The translations under genes and the position numbers were made by a program. A stretch of 15,205 bases of DNA, taken from assembly GCA_031278675.1 (NCBI GenBank), contig JAITJY010000086.1, positions 1 through 15,205 of the forward strand. The letters run 5' to 3'. Under the pieces are notes generated by a model, which saw only the letters and a list, made by a program, of their open reading frames with translations, ran no database searches and was not told the origin of the DNA. Positions within the stretch are counted from its first letter, which is position 1. Each line of letters begins with the position of its first letter. Positions 1-7,276 of the stretch are shown here, in pieces. This DNA is from Bifidobacteriaceae bacterium (GTDB lineage: Bacteria > Actinomycetota > Actinomycetes > Actinomycetales > WQXJ01).

Positions 1-587
1 TCGGTGAGGCGTCGATCGGGTCCGGGGTGCGCCGCGTCGAGGCGCTGGTCGCGGACGGCGCCTACGCCTACCAGGCCAAAGAGCACCTGTTGGTGTCGCA
101 GCTCACCGAGATCCTCAAGGTCCGCCCCGACGAGTTGGTTGACCGCGTCGGCTCCCTGGTGACCAAGTTGAAGGAGTCCGACAAGGCGCTCGGGGCCCTG
201 CGTGGCGCGCAGTTGGCCCAGCGCGTCCCGGCCTTGGCCCAGTCCGCCAAGCTGGTCGCAGGCGTGCGGTTGGTCAGTGCCGAAGTCGAGGGCGCCGACG
301 CGACCGAGCTGCGCAATCTGGCCAGCGACGTGCGCTCCCACCTGGGGGAGGGTGAGGCCGCCGTGGTCGCTTTGGGGGCGCGGGACCAGGCGAGCGGCCG
401 GGGTTTGGTGGCTATCGCAGCGAACGATGCCGCGCAGGCCGCCGGTCACAAAGCCGGCGTTTTGGTTGGTGTGGCGTCCCAGGTGCTGGGCGGAGGTGGC
501 GGCGGTAAGCCGGCCCTGGCCCAGGGCGGTGGCGCGGATGGCTCCAAGTTGTCGGCGGCCTTGGCCGCTGTCGCGGCGGCGCTGTGA
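1..587 (+). CDS. alaS: Alanyl-tRNA synthetase, C-terminal part (5' end outside window)
   Basis: Charges tRNA-Ala with alanine in the cytoplasm and hydrolyses mischarged Ser/Gly-tRNA-Ala. The open frame runs in from the left edge (first full codon at base 3), so only about the last 194 residues are present. The first residues, EASIGSGVRRVEAL, match the conserved end of the editing domain. After a coiled-coil-like stretch rich in Lys, Glu and Leu comes the C-terminal DHHA1 domain, with the glycine-rich motif GGGGGGKPALAQGGG near the end (family form GGGRGGRPxxAQGGG). The stop TGA at 585-587 overlaps the GTG start of the next gene, so the two are probably translationally coupled. A GTG at base 27 is an internal Val codon, not a start. 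Confidence 0.95.
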   Translation, partial: GEASIGSGVRRVEALVADGAYAYQAKEHLLVSQLTEILKVRPDELVDRVGSLVTKLKESDKALGALRGAQLAQRVPALAQSAKLVAGVRLVSAEVEGADATELRNLASDVRSHLGEGEAAVVALGARDQASGRGLVAIAANDAAQAAGHKAGVLVGVASQVLGGGGGGKPALAQGGGADGSKLSAALAAVAAAL

Positions 588-1105
588 GCGGCCCCCAAGC
601 CCGCGCTGCGGGCCGGGCGGCGGCGCGCGCGGCATCGGACGCGGGATCGCGCCCTGCGGCGGCGGCGGCTGGCGCGGGTCCCTGGCTGGGGGTTGATCTG
701 GGTCTGAGCCGGATTGGGTTGTCCTTGTCTGACAGGTCTCTGGCGCTCGCCATGCCGTTGGCGACCTATCCGCGCGGCGGGCTGGGCGAACTCGCGCTGG
801 CGGAATGGCTGGCCCAGGTGATGCAGGAACACGAAGCTAGCCGGGTAGTGATCGGTGTCCCATTGAACATGAACGGGAGCGCCGGGCCGCGCGCAGCCCA
901 CGCCCAGGGCGTGGCGGATGCGCTGGCGGCACGGGGTGTGGCTGTGACCTTGCAGGATGAACGGCTGAGCACGGTCGAGGCGGAGGCGCACCTGCGCCGG
1001 GCGGGCCGCCGCGCCAAGAATCAACGTGCCGTGGTGGACCAAGCCGCAGCGGTAATAATCCTGCAGGCCGCGCTGGACGCCCACCGAAACGTCACAAAAC
1101 GGTAA
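584..1105 (+). CDS. ruvX: RuvX/YqgF-family putative Holliday junction resolvase / pre-16S rRNA nuclease
   Basis: 173 residues, RNase H-fold. The family is annotated as a putative Holliday-junction resolvase and, in E. coli, as a factor for 16S rRNA 5'-end maturation. Visible motifs are GVDLGLSRIG with the first acidic residue D38, GVPLNMNG (91-98), DERLSTVEA (125-133) and VDQAAAVIIL with D152. These are the expected metal-binding/catalytic positions. The protein is about 30 residues longer than typical because of an Ala/Arg-rich N-terminus (residues 1-33). A later start would be possible on homology grounds, but the GTG at 584 forms a GTGA overlap with the alaS stop, which supports the early start. 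The position between alaS and mltG is standard in actinobacteria. Confidence 0.93.
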   Translation: MSGPQARAAGRAAARAASDAGSRPAAAAAGAGPWLGVDLGLSRIGLSLSDRSLALAMPLATYPRGGLGELALAEWLAQVMQEHEASRVVIGVPLNMNGSAGPRAAHAQGVADALAARGVAVTLQDERLSTVEAEAHLRRAGRRAKNQRAVVDQAAAVIILQAALDAHRNVTKR

Positions 1106-1108
1106 ACT
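1103..1108 (+). promoter_or_regulatory. Candidate -10 element for leaderless mltG transcript
   Basis: TAAACT fits the actinobacterial -10 pattern TAnnnT and overlaps the ruvX stop codon. It ends eight bases before the GTG at 1117, so a transcript would begin at or within a base or two of the start codon. No convincing Shine-Dalgarno sequence precedes the GTG, which fits leaderless translation. No -35 hexamer is recognisable. This is inference from spacing only. Confidence 0.3.
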
Positions 1109-1116
1109 CTTAGCCC

Positions 1117-2526
1117 GTGACCGATCACTGGAACCCCTTCGAGACGGCGGGCGAGCCCGAAGAGCCATCGGCCCCCTCTCAGGTCCCGGCCGCTGGAGTC
1201 TTCCCTCACATTGAGGTGCCACCGGCTGTCCCGGCAACCCGGCGGGCGCTGCGTGAATCGCGGGAGTTCGCGGCGAAGCAAGCGGCGGCCGGAGCCGGCG
1301 CGGGCGGACCGGGCCCCGGAGGTGCCGGGGTGGGCGGACCCGGCGCGAGCGGACCTGGCCCCGGCCCTAGCGGCTATCAAGGCCCACCCACCAAGGGGGG
1401 CAAGCCCCGCAAACCGGGCCGGACGCGGCGGGTGGTGACCGGCACAGTGATTACGTGTCTGGCCCTGGGGATCGGGGGAGCGGGGGTTTATATCGGGAAA
1501 CTGGCTTACAACAAGCTGACGTCCAAGAGTGAGGCGGATATTACGGACTTTCCGGGGCCGGGTCACAGCGAAGCCTCGATCACGATCGACGAAGGCGACC
1601 CGGGTAGCCGGATCGCGGAGAAACTGGTCGCCGCTGGGGTGATCGCGACCGTGGCGCCGTTTATCAAGGCTTTCAACGACGCGGGCGATGCCGCCGCCGG
1701 CATCCAGCCGGGCACCTACCGGCTGCGGCTCCAGATGAGTGCCGCAGATGCGTTGACCGCCTTGATGGATCCAGCCTCCCGGTTGGCGGTCGCATTTACT
1801 GTTGCCGAAGGCAAACGCACCGACGAAGTTTATGCAATTGTTGGGCTGGCTCTGGCCACTGCTCAAGATCAACCGGCCGCCACGGGTGAGGAAGTCTAGG
1901 CGGAAATCGCGGCACAGACCGAGGCGGTCCGTCTAGCCGCAGCCGACACGGCAGCGATTGGGCTCCCGCCCGAAGCCAATGGCCTGGTCGAAGGCTGGTT
2001 GTTCCCGGAGACTTATTCCTTCAACATTGGTGTGACACCCACCGAGATTCTGGCGAAAATGGTGGAAACCTGCGTTGGCGTGCTAGAAGAACTGAATGTG
2101 CCGCGGGAACGGTGGCTCGAGGTAGTGACGACTGCGTCCTTGTTGGAAAAAGAATCGAAGCTGTCCAGCGACCGGCCCAAGGTGGCCCGGGTAATCCAGA
2201 ACCGGTTGGCCAAGGGCATGAAACTGCAATTCGATTCGACCGTGGTTTATGGTGTGGGCCGGTTCGACGCCAACGTGTATACATCGCAGGCGGAGCGAGA
2301 TGATCCGAACCCGTGGAACACCTATTACGTGGACGGATTGCCAGCCGGAGCGATCTGCAATCCCGGGAAAGAAACATTGGATGCGGCCATGAATCCGGCC
2401 GCCGGCGAATGGCTCTATTTCTGCGCCCATAACCTGGAGACCGGCGAAACAGACTTCGGGGTCACCGCAGAAGATCACGCCCGGTGCGTGCAAAAGCTAA
2501 GGCAATGGGAAGCCGAGCACTCCTAG
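1117..2526 (+). pseudogene. mltG: Endolytic murein transglycosylase MltG (YceG family), interrupted by one in-frame TAG
   Basis: MltG is a membrane-anchored lytic transglycosylase that cleaves nascent peptidoglycan strands. The frame from GTG 1117 to TAG 2524-2526 would encode 469 codons but has an amber codon at 1897-1899 (codon 261). The first part (260 residues) holds a proline-rich cytoplasmic tail, a Gly/Pro/Ala low-complexity stretch (about residues 57-87), a basic KPGRTRR patch, one membrane helix (about 106-127) and the start of the periplasmic domain. After the TAG the same frame continues with no other stop: LVEGWLFPETYSF, then the catalytic ASLLEKE motif (the Glu at 344 or 346), NRLAKGMKLQFDSTVVYG, and NTYYVDGLPAGAICNPG. 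All catalytic residues lie after the stop, so a terminated product should be inactive. The lesion is recent, a base-call error, or read through. A restart at TTG 1999 is conceivable but would yield a soluble fragment. Confidence 0.85.
1308..1374 (+). repeat. Gly/Pro-rich low-complexity segment within mltG
   Basis: An imperfect repeat built on the unit gggcggacc/gagcggacc encodes a run of Gly, Pro and Ala (residues about 64-86 of MltG) between the cytoplasmic tail and the membrane helix. It is probably a flexible linker. It resembles in style the glycine-rich insert of aroE and the repeat tail of aroB further along the cluster. Confidence 0.6.
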
Positions 2527-2551
2527 TGGCATTGGTCTTGGGTGGGGGTCA

Positions 2552-3493
2552 GTGGTGAGGCGGCACGCCGCCGTCTTGGGCAGCCCAATTGCTCATTCGC
2601 TCTCACCAGCGCTGCACCGCGCCGCGTATGCGGCGCTCGGGCTGACCGACTGGAGCTACGAAGCGATCGACATGACCGCAGACCGCTTGCCCGCCTGGCT
2701 GGCCGGACTGGACGCTTCCTGGGTGGGCCTGTCCATCACCATGCCACTCAAACGCGTCATCTTGGGGCTGGTGGATCATGTGGACGGCTTGGCCAAGACC
2801 GTGGGTGTGGCAAACACTGTGGTGTTCAATCCGGCCGGGGCTGTGGCCGCCAACACCGATGTCTACGGGATTGTGGCCGCCATCCGCGAGGCGGCGCCGG
2901 GCCGGGTCTGGCGGGCCGCCACAGTGCTCGGGGGCGGTGCGACCGCAGCTGCGGCCCTCGCGGCGCTGGCCGAACTGGGTGTGGCTCAGCCCAAGGTGTT
3001 CGTGCGTTCGCTCGCCCGGTCTCAGGAACTGATCGCTGCTGCGGCGCGGATGGGGGTCAAACCCGAACTGCGTCGCTGGCCCACCCCCGGCACCGCCCAT
3101 CGCGTGAGCCTGGGCGATTGGCCGGCCGAACTGGTGATCTCCACGCTGCCGCCGCACGCGGCAGACGCCCTCGCCGCAGAGCCTTGGGGTAGCGGCGCGG
3201 ACGGCATCGGGCGCGGGGAGGACGGGCCGGGGCGGCTGGGCGCCGGGGGCGGTCCGGGCGAGGCGGTTGGGGGTAACGGCGCGGACGGCATCGGGCGCGG
3301 GGAGGACGGAGGCGTGCTGCTGGATGTGGCGTATGCGCCGTGGCCGTCTCGTCTGGCGCAGGCTTGGGCGGCGCGCGGCGGGATCGCGGTGCCCGGGCGG
3401 CTGATGTTGCTGCACCAGGCGGCCGAACAAGTGCGGTTGATGACCGGGCGGCCCGCGCCGTTGGACGCCATGCGCGCGGCGCAACCCGGATAA
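2552..3493 (+). CDS. aroE: Shikimate dehydrogenase with glycine-rich insert
   Basis: Catalyses the NADPH-dependent reduction of 3-dehydroshikimate to shikimate (step 4 of the shikimate pathway). 313 residues, against about 270-285 in the family. The shikimate site is seen as SPIAHSLSP (S16, S18), the catalytic Lys in SITMPLK (K67) and Asp in NTDVYG (D103). The nucleotide fold has the loop VLGGGATA (127-132). The C-terminal helix motif is MLLHQAAEQ (Q289). The extra length is a Gly-rich insert at about residues 212-253, between LAAEPW and GVLLDVAY, containing GADGIGRGEDG twice. All catalytic residues are present, so the insert is probably a tolerated surface loop. The start is GTG 2552 or the adjacent GTG 2555, 25 bases after mltG, preceded by a G-rich Shine-Dalgarno-like sequence. 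Confidence 0.92.
   Translation: MVRRHAAVLGSPIAHSLSPALHRAAYAALGLTDWSYEAIDMTADRLPAWLAGLDASWVGLSITMPLKRVILGLVDHVDGLAKTVGVANTVVFNPAGAVAANTDVYGIVAAIREAAPGRVWRAATVLGGGATAAAALAALAELGVAQPKVFVRSLARSQELIAAAARMGVKPELRRWPTPGTAHRVSLGDWPAELVISTLPPHAADALAAEPWGSGADGIGRGEDGPGRLGAGGGPGEAVGGNGADGIGRGEDGGVLLDVAYAPWPSRLAQAWAARGGIAVPGRLMLLHQAAEQVRLMTGRPAPLDAMRAAQPG
3193..3225 (+). repeat. 33-bp direct repeat in aroE, copy 1
   Basis: A perfect 33-base direct repeat; the second copy begins 84 bases (28 codons) later. Both are in the same reading frame and encode GADGIGRGEDG. They lie inside the glycine-rich insert of AroE, away from the active site. Confidence 0.9.
3277..3309 (+). repeat. 33-bp direct repeat in aroE, copy 2
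   Basis: Identical over 33 bases to 3193-3225 and in frame with it. Recombination between the copies would delete or add 84 bases (28 codons) without breaking the frame, so the copy number could vary between strains. Confidence 0.9.
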
Positions 3494-3520
3494 GCGCCCG
3501 CACGGGGGACAATGGGTGAC

Positions 3521-4726
3521 ATGTTGCGTTGGATGACAGCGGGAGAATCGCACGGACCAGCGATTCTGGGTGTGCTCGAAGGCATGCCCGCAGGCGTCGT
3601 CATTACCCGGGAAGACATCAGCCAGGCGCTGGCGCGGCGCCGCCTCGGCTACGGGCGCGGTGCCCGGATGGCGTTCGAGGCGGACCAACTGGACCTGGTG
3701 GGCGGGATCTGGCGCGGTGCCACCACGGGCGCGCCGGTCGCGCTGGTGATCCACAACTCGGAATGGCCCAAGTGGGCCGAAACCATGTCACCCGATCCGG
3801 GCGAACCCCCGCCCAGCGCGCGGTCTGCCCCGCTGACACGGCCTCGGCCGGGCCACGCCGACCTGGCCGGCATGATCAAGTACGCCCAGGCCGACGCCCG
3901 TGCCATCCTAGAGCGCTCCAGTGCCCGCGAGACCGCCGCCCGGGTCGCCGTCGGGGCCGTTGCGGCGGCGTTCCTCCGGCAAGCCCTCGACATCGAAGTG
4001 ATCAGCCACGTGGTGGCCCTGGGCGGGGTCCGGGCGGACCCGGCATTCACTCCGGCGGTGGGTCAAGCGGAGCCGGCGGGTGCGGCTGGCGCAGTTGCGG
4101 CGCAGGTCGACGCCAGCCCCGTGCGGACCCTAGACCAGGCGGCGTGCCAGGCCATGACGGACGCCATCGACGCCGCTCAGCAGTCCGGCGACACCCTGGG
4201 CGGCGTGGTCGAGGTGATCGCTTACGGCGTGCCGCCCGGACTCGGCTCACACGTGCAATGGGACCGGCGCCTCGACGCGCGCCTAGCGGAAGCCCTGATG
4301 TCGGTCCAAGCCGTCAAGGCGGTCGAAATAGGTCTGGGCACCGCCGCAGGCGCGTTGCCGGGCTCCGCCGTCCACGATCCGGTCGAACGGATCGGCGGGC
4401 GCGTGCGGCGCCCCACCAACCATGCGGGCGGGATTGAGGGCGGGATGTCCAACGGCGAACCGGTGGTGGCCCGCGCCACCATCAAACCGATCCCAACGCT
4501 CGCCCGGGCTCTGGCCAGCATAGACACCGCGACGGGCGCACCGGCTAAGGCCATCCATCAGCGCTCAGATGTGACCGCAGTCCCGGCGGCCGGTGTGGTG
4601 GCCGAAGCGATGGTGGCATTGGTCCTAGCCGACGCCGCGCTAGAAAAGTTCGGCGGCGACAGCCTCGCCGAGGTCCGCCGCAACGCCGTCGCCTACCTGG
4701 GCGCCATCCCTCAGGAACTCGCGTGA
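3521..4726 (+). CDS. aroC: Chorismate synthase
   Basis: Converts 5-enolpyruvylshikimate-3-phosphate to chorismate using reduced FMN (last step of the shikimate pathway). 401 residues from ATG 3521. Motifs are GESHGP (His11), RRRLGYGRGARM, RPGHADL (His112), the LERSSARETAARVA block, and QRSDVTAVPAAG (Asp350), covering the usual flavin and substrate residues. NHAGGIEGGMSNG is also intact. An in-frame ATG three codons upstream (3512) is possible, but family members begin MLRW as here. The ggggga at 3504-3509 is about 11 bases from 3521 and only two from 3512, so 3521 is preferred. The gene starts 27 bases after aroE, and its TGA overlaps the GTG of aroK. Confidence 0.95.
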   Translation: MLRWMTAGESHGPAILGVLEGMPAGVVITREDISQALARRRLGYGRGARMAFEADQLDLVGGIWRGATTGAPVALVIHNSEWPKWAETMSPDPGEPPPSARSAPLTRPRPGHADLAGMIKYAQADARAILERSSARETAARVAVGAVAAAFLRQALDIEVISHVVALGGVRADPAFTPAVGQAEPAGAAGAVAAQVDASPVRTLDQAACQAMTDAIDAAQQSGDTLGGVVEVIAYGVPPGLGSHVQWDRRLDARLAEALMSVQAVKAVEIGLGTAAGALPGSAVHDPVERIGGRVRRPTNHAGGIEGGMSNGEPVVARATIKPIPTLARALASIDTATGAPAKAIHQRSDVTAVPAAGVVAEAMVALVLADAALEKFGGDSLAEVRRNAVAYLGAIPQELA

Positions 4727-5247
4727 GTGCGCTGGTGCTGATTGGGCCGCCGGGGGCGGGCAAAACCACGATCGGCCAAACGTTGGCGCTCAAACTGGGC
4801 CTTGGATTCTTGGACACAGACCAGATGGTCGAAGCCCGCGCGGGCCGTTCGATCGGGGACATCTTCTTGCACGATGCCGAGCCCGCCTTCCGTACCATGG
4901 AGCGGGCCGCTGTGGCGGAGGCTCTCGAGTGCGGCGCGCACGAAGGGATTGTGATTGCCCTGGGTGGTGGCGCCCCAATGGAAGAGGCGAACGCTGCAGC
5001 GCTGCGCACCGCCGGGGCCGTGGTGGTGTTCTTGGATATTTCGCCAGCGTTGGCGGCGCGTCGCGTCGGCTTGAACGCAGCGCGTCCCTTGTTGCGTGAA
5101 TCACCGCGTAAGGTATGGCGTGAGCTGATGGCCGCCCGGCGCCCCACCTATGAGGCGCTGTCCACTGCAATAATTCAGGTAGACGGCCTGAGCGCGGCGG
5201 ATGCGGCGGATCAGATTGCGCGTTTGGTGATGGCAAAGGAGACGTAA
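4723..5247 (+). CDS. aroK: Shikimate kinase
   Basis: Phosphorylates shikimate at the 3-hydroxyl using ATP (step 5). 174 residues, the normal length. The Walker A motif is GPPGAGKTT (8-16). The shikimate-binding residues are DTD (31-33), R57 in EPAFR, and the GGG of ALGGGAP (81-83). The lid arginine is R121 in NAARPLL. The GTG start at 4723 overlaps the aroC stop (GTGA). The next gene, aroB, starts after only three bases. aroK-aroB adjacency is very common across bacteria. Confidence 0.95.
   Translation: MSALVLIGPPGAGKTTIGQTLALKLGLGFLDTDQMVEARAGRSIGDIFLHDAEPAFRTMERAAVAEALECGAHEGIVIALGGGAPMEEANAAALRTAGAVVVFLDISPALAARRVGLNAARPLLRESPRKVWRELMAARRPTYEALSTAIIQVDGLSAADAADQIARLVMAKET
5235..5242 (+). 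promoter_or_regulatory. Strong ribosome binding site for aroB
   Basis: AAAGGAGA lies inside the last codons of aroK, eight bases before the GTG at 5251. It decides the aroB start. Confidence 0.7.
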
Positions 5248-5250
5248 AGG

Positions 5251-6750
5251 GTGAATTGGGGGAATGAGGCCCGGATCGAGGTGCCGCTAGAGCCACCCTA
5301 TGAGGTCGTGGTGCGCCCGGACCTGCTCCGCGACCTTGGCGCTCACGTGCCAGCGGGCGTCAAGCGGCTGATGTTGATGTTCGACCCGGCGGTGGCGGGA
5401 CCCGTGCCCGGGTTGGTGGACTCATTGCGCAAGGATGGATTCGATGTCTATTTGTTGGCGGTGCCCAGCGGCGAAGCAGCGAAGACGATAGATGTGGCGG
5501 CCGCCGCTTGGCAACGCCTCGGCGAAGCGTCATTCACCCGGACCGACCTGATTGTCGCGTTGGGCGGGGGAGCGACCACCGACCTGGCCGGCTTTGTCGC
5601 CGCGACCTGGTTGCGCGGCACCCCCGTCGTCCATGTCCCGACCACCCTGCTGGCCATGGTGGACGCCGCGATCGGCGGCAAAACCGCGATCGACACGGAT
5701 GAAGGCAAGAACCTGGTTGGGGCGTTCCACCAGCCGTACGCGGTGCTGTGCGATCCGGTGCTGTTGAACAGTTTGCCGGAGGCAGAACTGATTTCCGGGA
5801 TGGCGGAGGTCATCAAAGCTGGACTGATCGCGGACCCAGGAATCTTGGATGTGGTTTGGTCCGGTCCGCGCGAAACCCTGAACCTGTCCGGTCCGCTGCT
5901 CACCGAGTTGATTCGCCGGGCAGTGGCCGTCAAGGCTGAGGTGGTCGGGGAGGACCCGCATGAGTCTGGCCGGCGCGCCGTACTGAACTACGGACACACT
6001 TTTGGTCACGCGATTGAGCAGGTTGAACACTTCGAGTGGCGCCATGGCGACGCGGTGGCGGTGGGAATGGTGTTTGCCGCAGAGACTGCGGTGCGGGCCG
6101 GCTTGATGGAGCCGTCGCTGCTCGGTTTGCACCGCGAACTGCTGTCGGCCGTGGGCCTGCCGACCTCGTATCGGCCAGGCCGGTGGGATCGCCTGTGGCC
6201 GGCGATGCGCCGTGACAAGAAAAACCAAGGCGATGTGCGCCGGATGGTGCTGTTGGAAGATGTCGCGAAACCCGTCATCGTGCGTGGTATTCCTGAGGCC
6301 ATACTGGAGGAGGCGTACCAGGCGATCTCGGCGGTGCCGGGGGCCGCGCCGTATCCCACAGCCGACGGCCCGGCACGCCCCCTTGACAACCCGTACGGCC
6401 TGCCGGCCTACATTCCGCCGCTGGCCGGCGCCGAGCCTGACGAGTTGCTGGCTGGCCGCGAGCCTGACGAGTTGCTGGCTGGCCGCGAGCCTGACGAGCT
6501 GCTGGCCGGCCCCGAGCCTGACGGGCCGCTGGCTGGCCGCGAGCCTGACGAGCTGCTGGCTGGCCGCGAGCCTGACGAGTTGCTGGCTGGCCGCGAGCCT
6601 GACGAGTTGCTGGCCGGCCCCGAGCCTGACGGGCCGCTGGACGGCCGCGAGCCTGACGAGTTGCTGGCTGGTCGTGAGCCTGACGGGCCGCTGGCTGGCG
6701 CGCCAAGCTTCGACGAGCCACCGGAACGCTATCCCTGGGAGCCGACATGA
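5251..6750 (+). CDS. aroB: 3-Dehydroquinate synthase with C-terminal tandem-repeat tail
   Basis: Converts DAHP to 3-dehydroquinate using NAD+ and a divalent metal (step 2). The core (residues 1 to about 365) is complete: LGGGATTDLAGFVA (NAD binding), VPTTLLAMVDAAIGGKTAID, NLVGAFHQP, metal ligands E186 (GMAEVIK), H249 (NYGHTFGH) and H265 (WRHGDAV), and the basic RDKKNQG. The family is about 360 residues; this protein has 499. The extra part is a Pro-rich linker (about 366-393), then ten 9-residue repeats (394-483) of the form R-EPDELLAG, with variants EPDGPLAG and EPDGPLDG, and a short end (484-499). The tail is strongly acidic and has no recognised domain. The frame is open to a TGA overlapping the ATG of aroQ, so the tail is translated if aroB is. 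Its function is unknown. Confidence 0.95.
   Translation: MNWGNEARIEVPLEPPYEVVVRPDLLRDLGAHVPAGVKRLMLMFDPAVAGPVPGLVDSLRKDGFDVYLLAVPSGEAAKTIDVAAAAWQRLGEASFTRTDLIVALGGGATTDLAGFVAATWLRGTPVVHVPTTLLAMVDAAIGGKTAIDTDEGKNLVGAFHQPYAVLCDPVLLNSLPEAELISGMAEVIKAGLIADPGILDVVWSGPRETLNLSGPLLTELIRRAVAVKAEVVGEDPHESGRRAVLNYGHTFGHAIEQVEHFEWRHGDAVAVGMVFAAETAVRAGLMEPSLLGLHRELLSAVGLPTSYRPGRWDRLWPAMRRDKKNQGDVRRMVLLEDVAKPVIVRGIPEAILEEAYQAISAVPGAAPYPTADGPARPLDNPYGLPAYIPPLAGAEPDELLAGREPDELLAGREPDELLAGPEPDGPLAGREPDELLAGREPDELLAGREPDELLAGPEPDGPLDGREPDELLAGREPDGPLAGAPSFDEPPERYPWEPT
6430..6699 (+). repeat. Ten tandem 27-bp repeats encoding the AroB tail
   Basis: Ten consecutive 27-base units with no spacing. Units 1-3, 5-7 and 9 encode (A/R)EPDELLAG. 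Units 4 and 8 encode PEPDGPL(A/D)G. Unit 10 encodes REPDGPLAG. Units 1-4 and 5-8 form a 108-base higher-order repeat. Silent differences (ttg/ctg, gct/gcc, ggc/ggt) show the copies have drifted. Because the unit is a multiple of three, gain or loss of copies keeps the frame and the overlap with aroQ. Confidence 0.95.
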
Positions 6751-7184
6751 ACCGCCCGGTCCTGATCGCCAATGGCCCAAACTTGGGCCGGTTAGGCAGC
6801 CGCGAACCCGAGGTCTACGGCCATGCGGACTTCGCTGACCTGGAGCGCTTGTGCCGCGCCTGGGCGAACGATTTGTCGCTGGACGCCATTGTGCGCCAAA
6901 CCGACGATGAAGCCGAACTGGTCGGCTGGCTGCACCACGCTAGCGACCAAGCGATCCCGGTGATCTTGAATCCGGCCGCGTTCACTCACTATTCCTACGC
7001 CCTGGCGGACGCCGCCGCAGAGGTAGAACTCCTGATCGAGGTACACATCTCGAACCCGGCGAGGCGCGAATCCTTCCGCCACCATTCAACTATTTCCGCC
7101 GTGGCGCGGGGCACGATCGCCGGGTTCGGCCTCGACTCCTACCGCCTAGCGCTGATGGCCGTAGCGAACATCCTCCCAAGCTGA
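6747..7184 (+). CDS. aroQ: 3-Dehydroquinate dehydratase, type II
   Basis: Dehydrates 3-dehydroquinate to 3-dehydroshikimate (step 3) by the type II mechanism; active as a dodecamer in the family. 145 residues, normal length. Motifs are NGPNLGRLGSREPEVYG with R19 and catalytic Y24, the flexible-lid region, LNPAAFTHYS (N75, H81), IEVHISNPARRESFRHHS (H100, R111) and IAGFGLDSY. The variant NPAAFTH, where NPGAYTH is common, keeps the Asn and His. The ATG overlaps the aroB stop (ATGA), so expression is coupled. It closes the five-gene shikimate cluster and faces the convergent ABC genes. Confidence 0.95.
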   Translation: MNRPVLIANGPNLGRLGSREPEVYGHADFADLERLCRAWANDLSLDAIVRQTDDEAELVGWLHHASDQAIPVILNPAAFTHYSYALADAAAEVELLIEVHISNPARRESFRHHSTISAVARGTIAGFGLDSYRLALMAVANILPS

Positions 7185-7276
7185 GACTGCCCCGAGTTGG
7201 TATCTCCGCCAGCCACCGGTGACGGTGACTATGCCGCTGCCGCTGCCGTTGCGCTAGCCGCGTTCTTCGGGTCGCG
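7185..7276. other. Intergenic gap between convergent aroQ and ABC permease, no clear signal
   Basis: Ninety-two bases where two transcription units meet. A short palindrome caccggtg and a gccgct-rich run are visible, but no stem with a T-run on either strand that would count as a terminator. Confidence 0.5.

Noticed and set aside
446..1872. Minus-strand open frames over ruvX and mltG (263 and 283 codons)
   Set aside because: Same reason: antisense to well-supported genes, Arg/Pro-rich, no motifs or ribosome sites.
1897..1899. Pyrrolysine or genome-wide amber recoding in mltG
   Set aside because: TAG is used as the terminal stop of efp and of mltG itself in this window, and no PylT/PylS-like gene or insertion element is visible.
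2603..3754. Minus-strand open frame of 383 codons across aroE/aroC
   Set aside because: Overlaps two genes with complete family motifs on the plus strand. Its composition (Arg, Pro, His rich) is typical of a shadow frame.
6430..6699. CRISPR-like array
   Set aside because: Units are contiguous 27-base coding repeats with no unique spacers and lie in frame within aroB.
5530..6780. Long minus-strand open frame (416 codons) across aroB with its own repeat run
   Set aside because: It is the antisense image of aroB. The repeats mirror the aroB units, there is no ribosome site, and its protein resembles nothing known. High GC leaves antisense frames open.
7185..7276. Bidirectional terminator between aroQ and the permease
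   Set aside because: Only short palindromes such as caccggtg are present. No stem-loop of useful length and no T-run on either strand.
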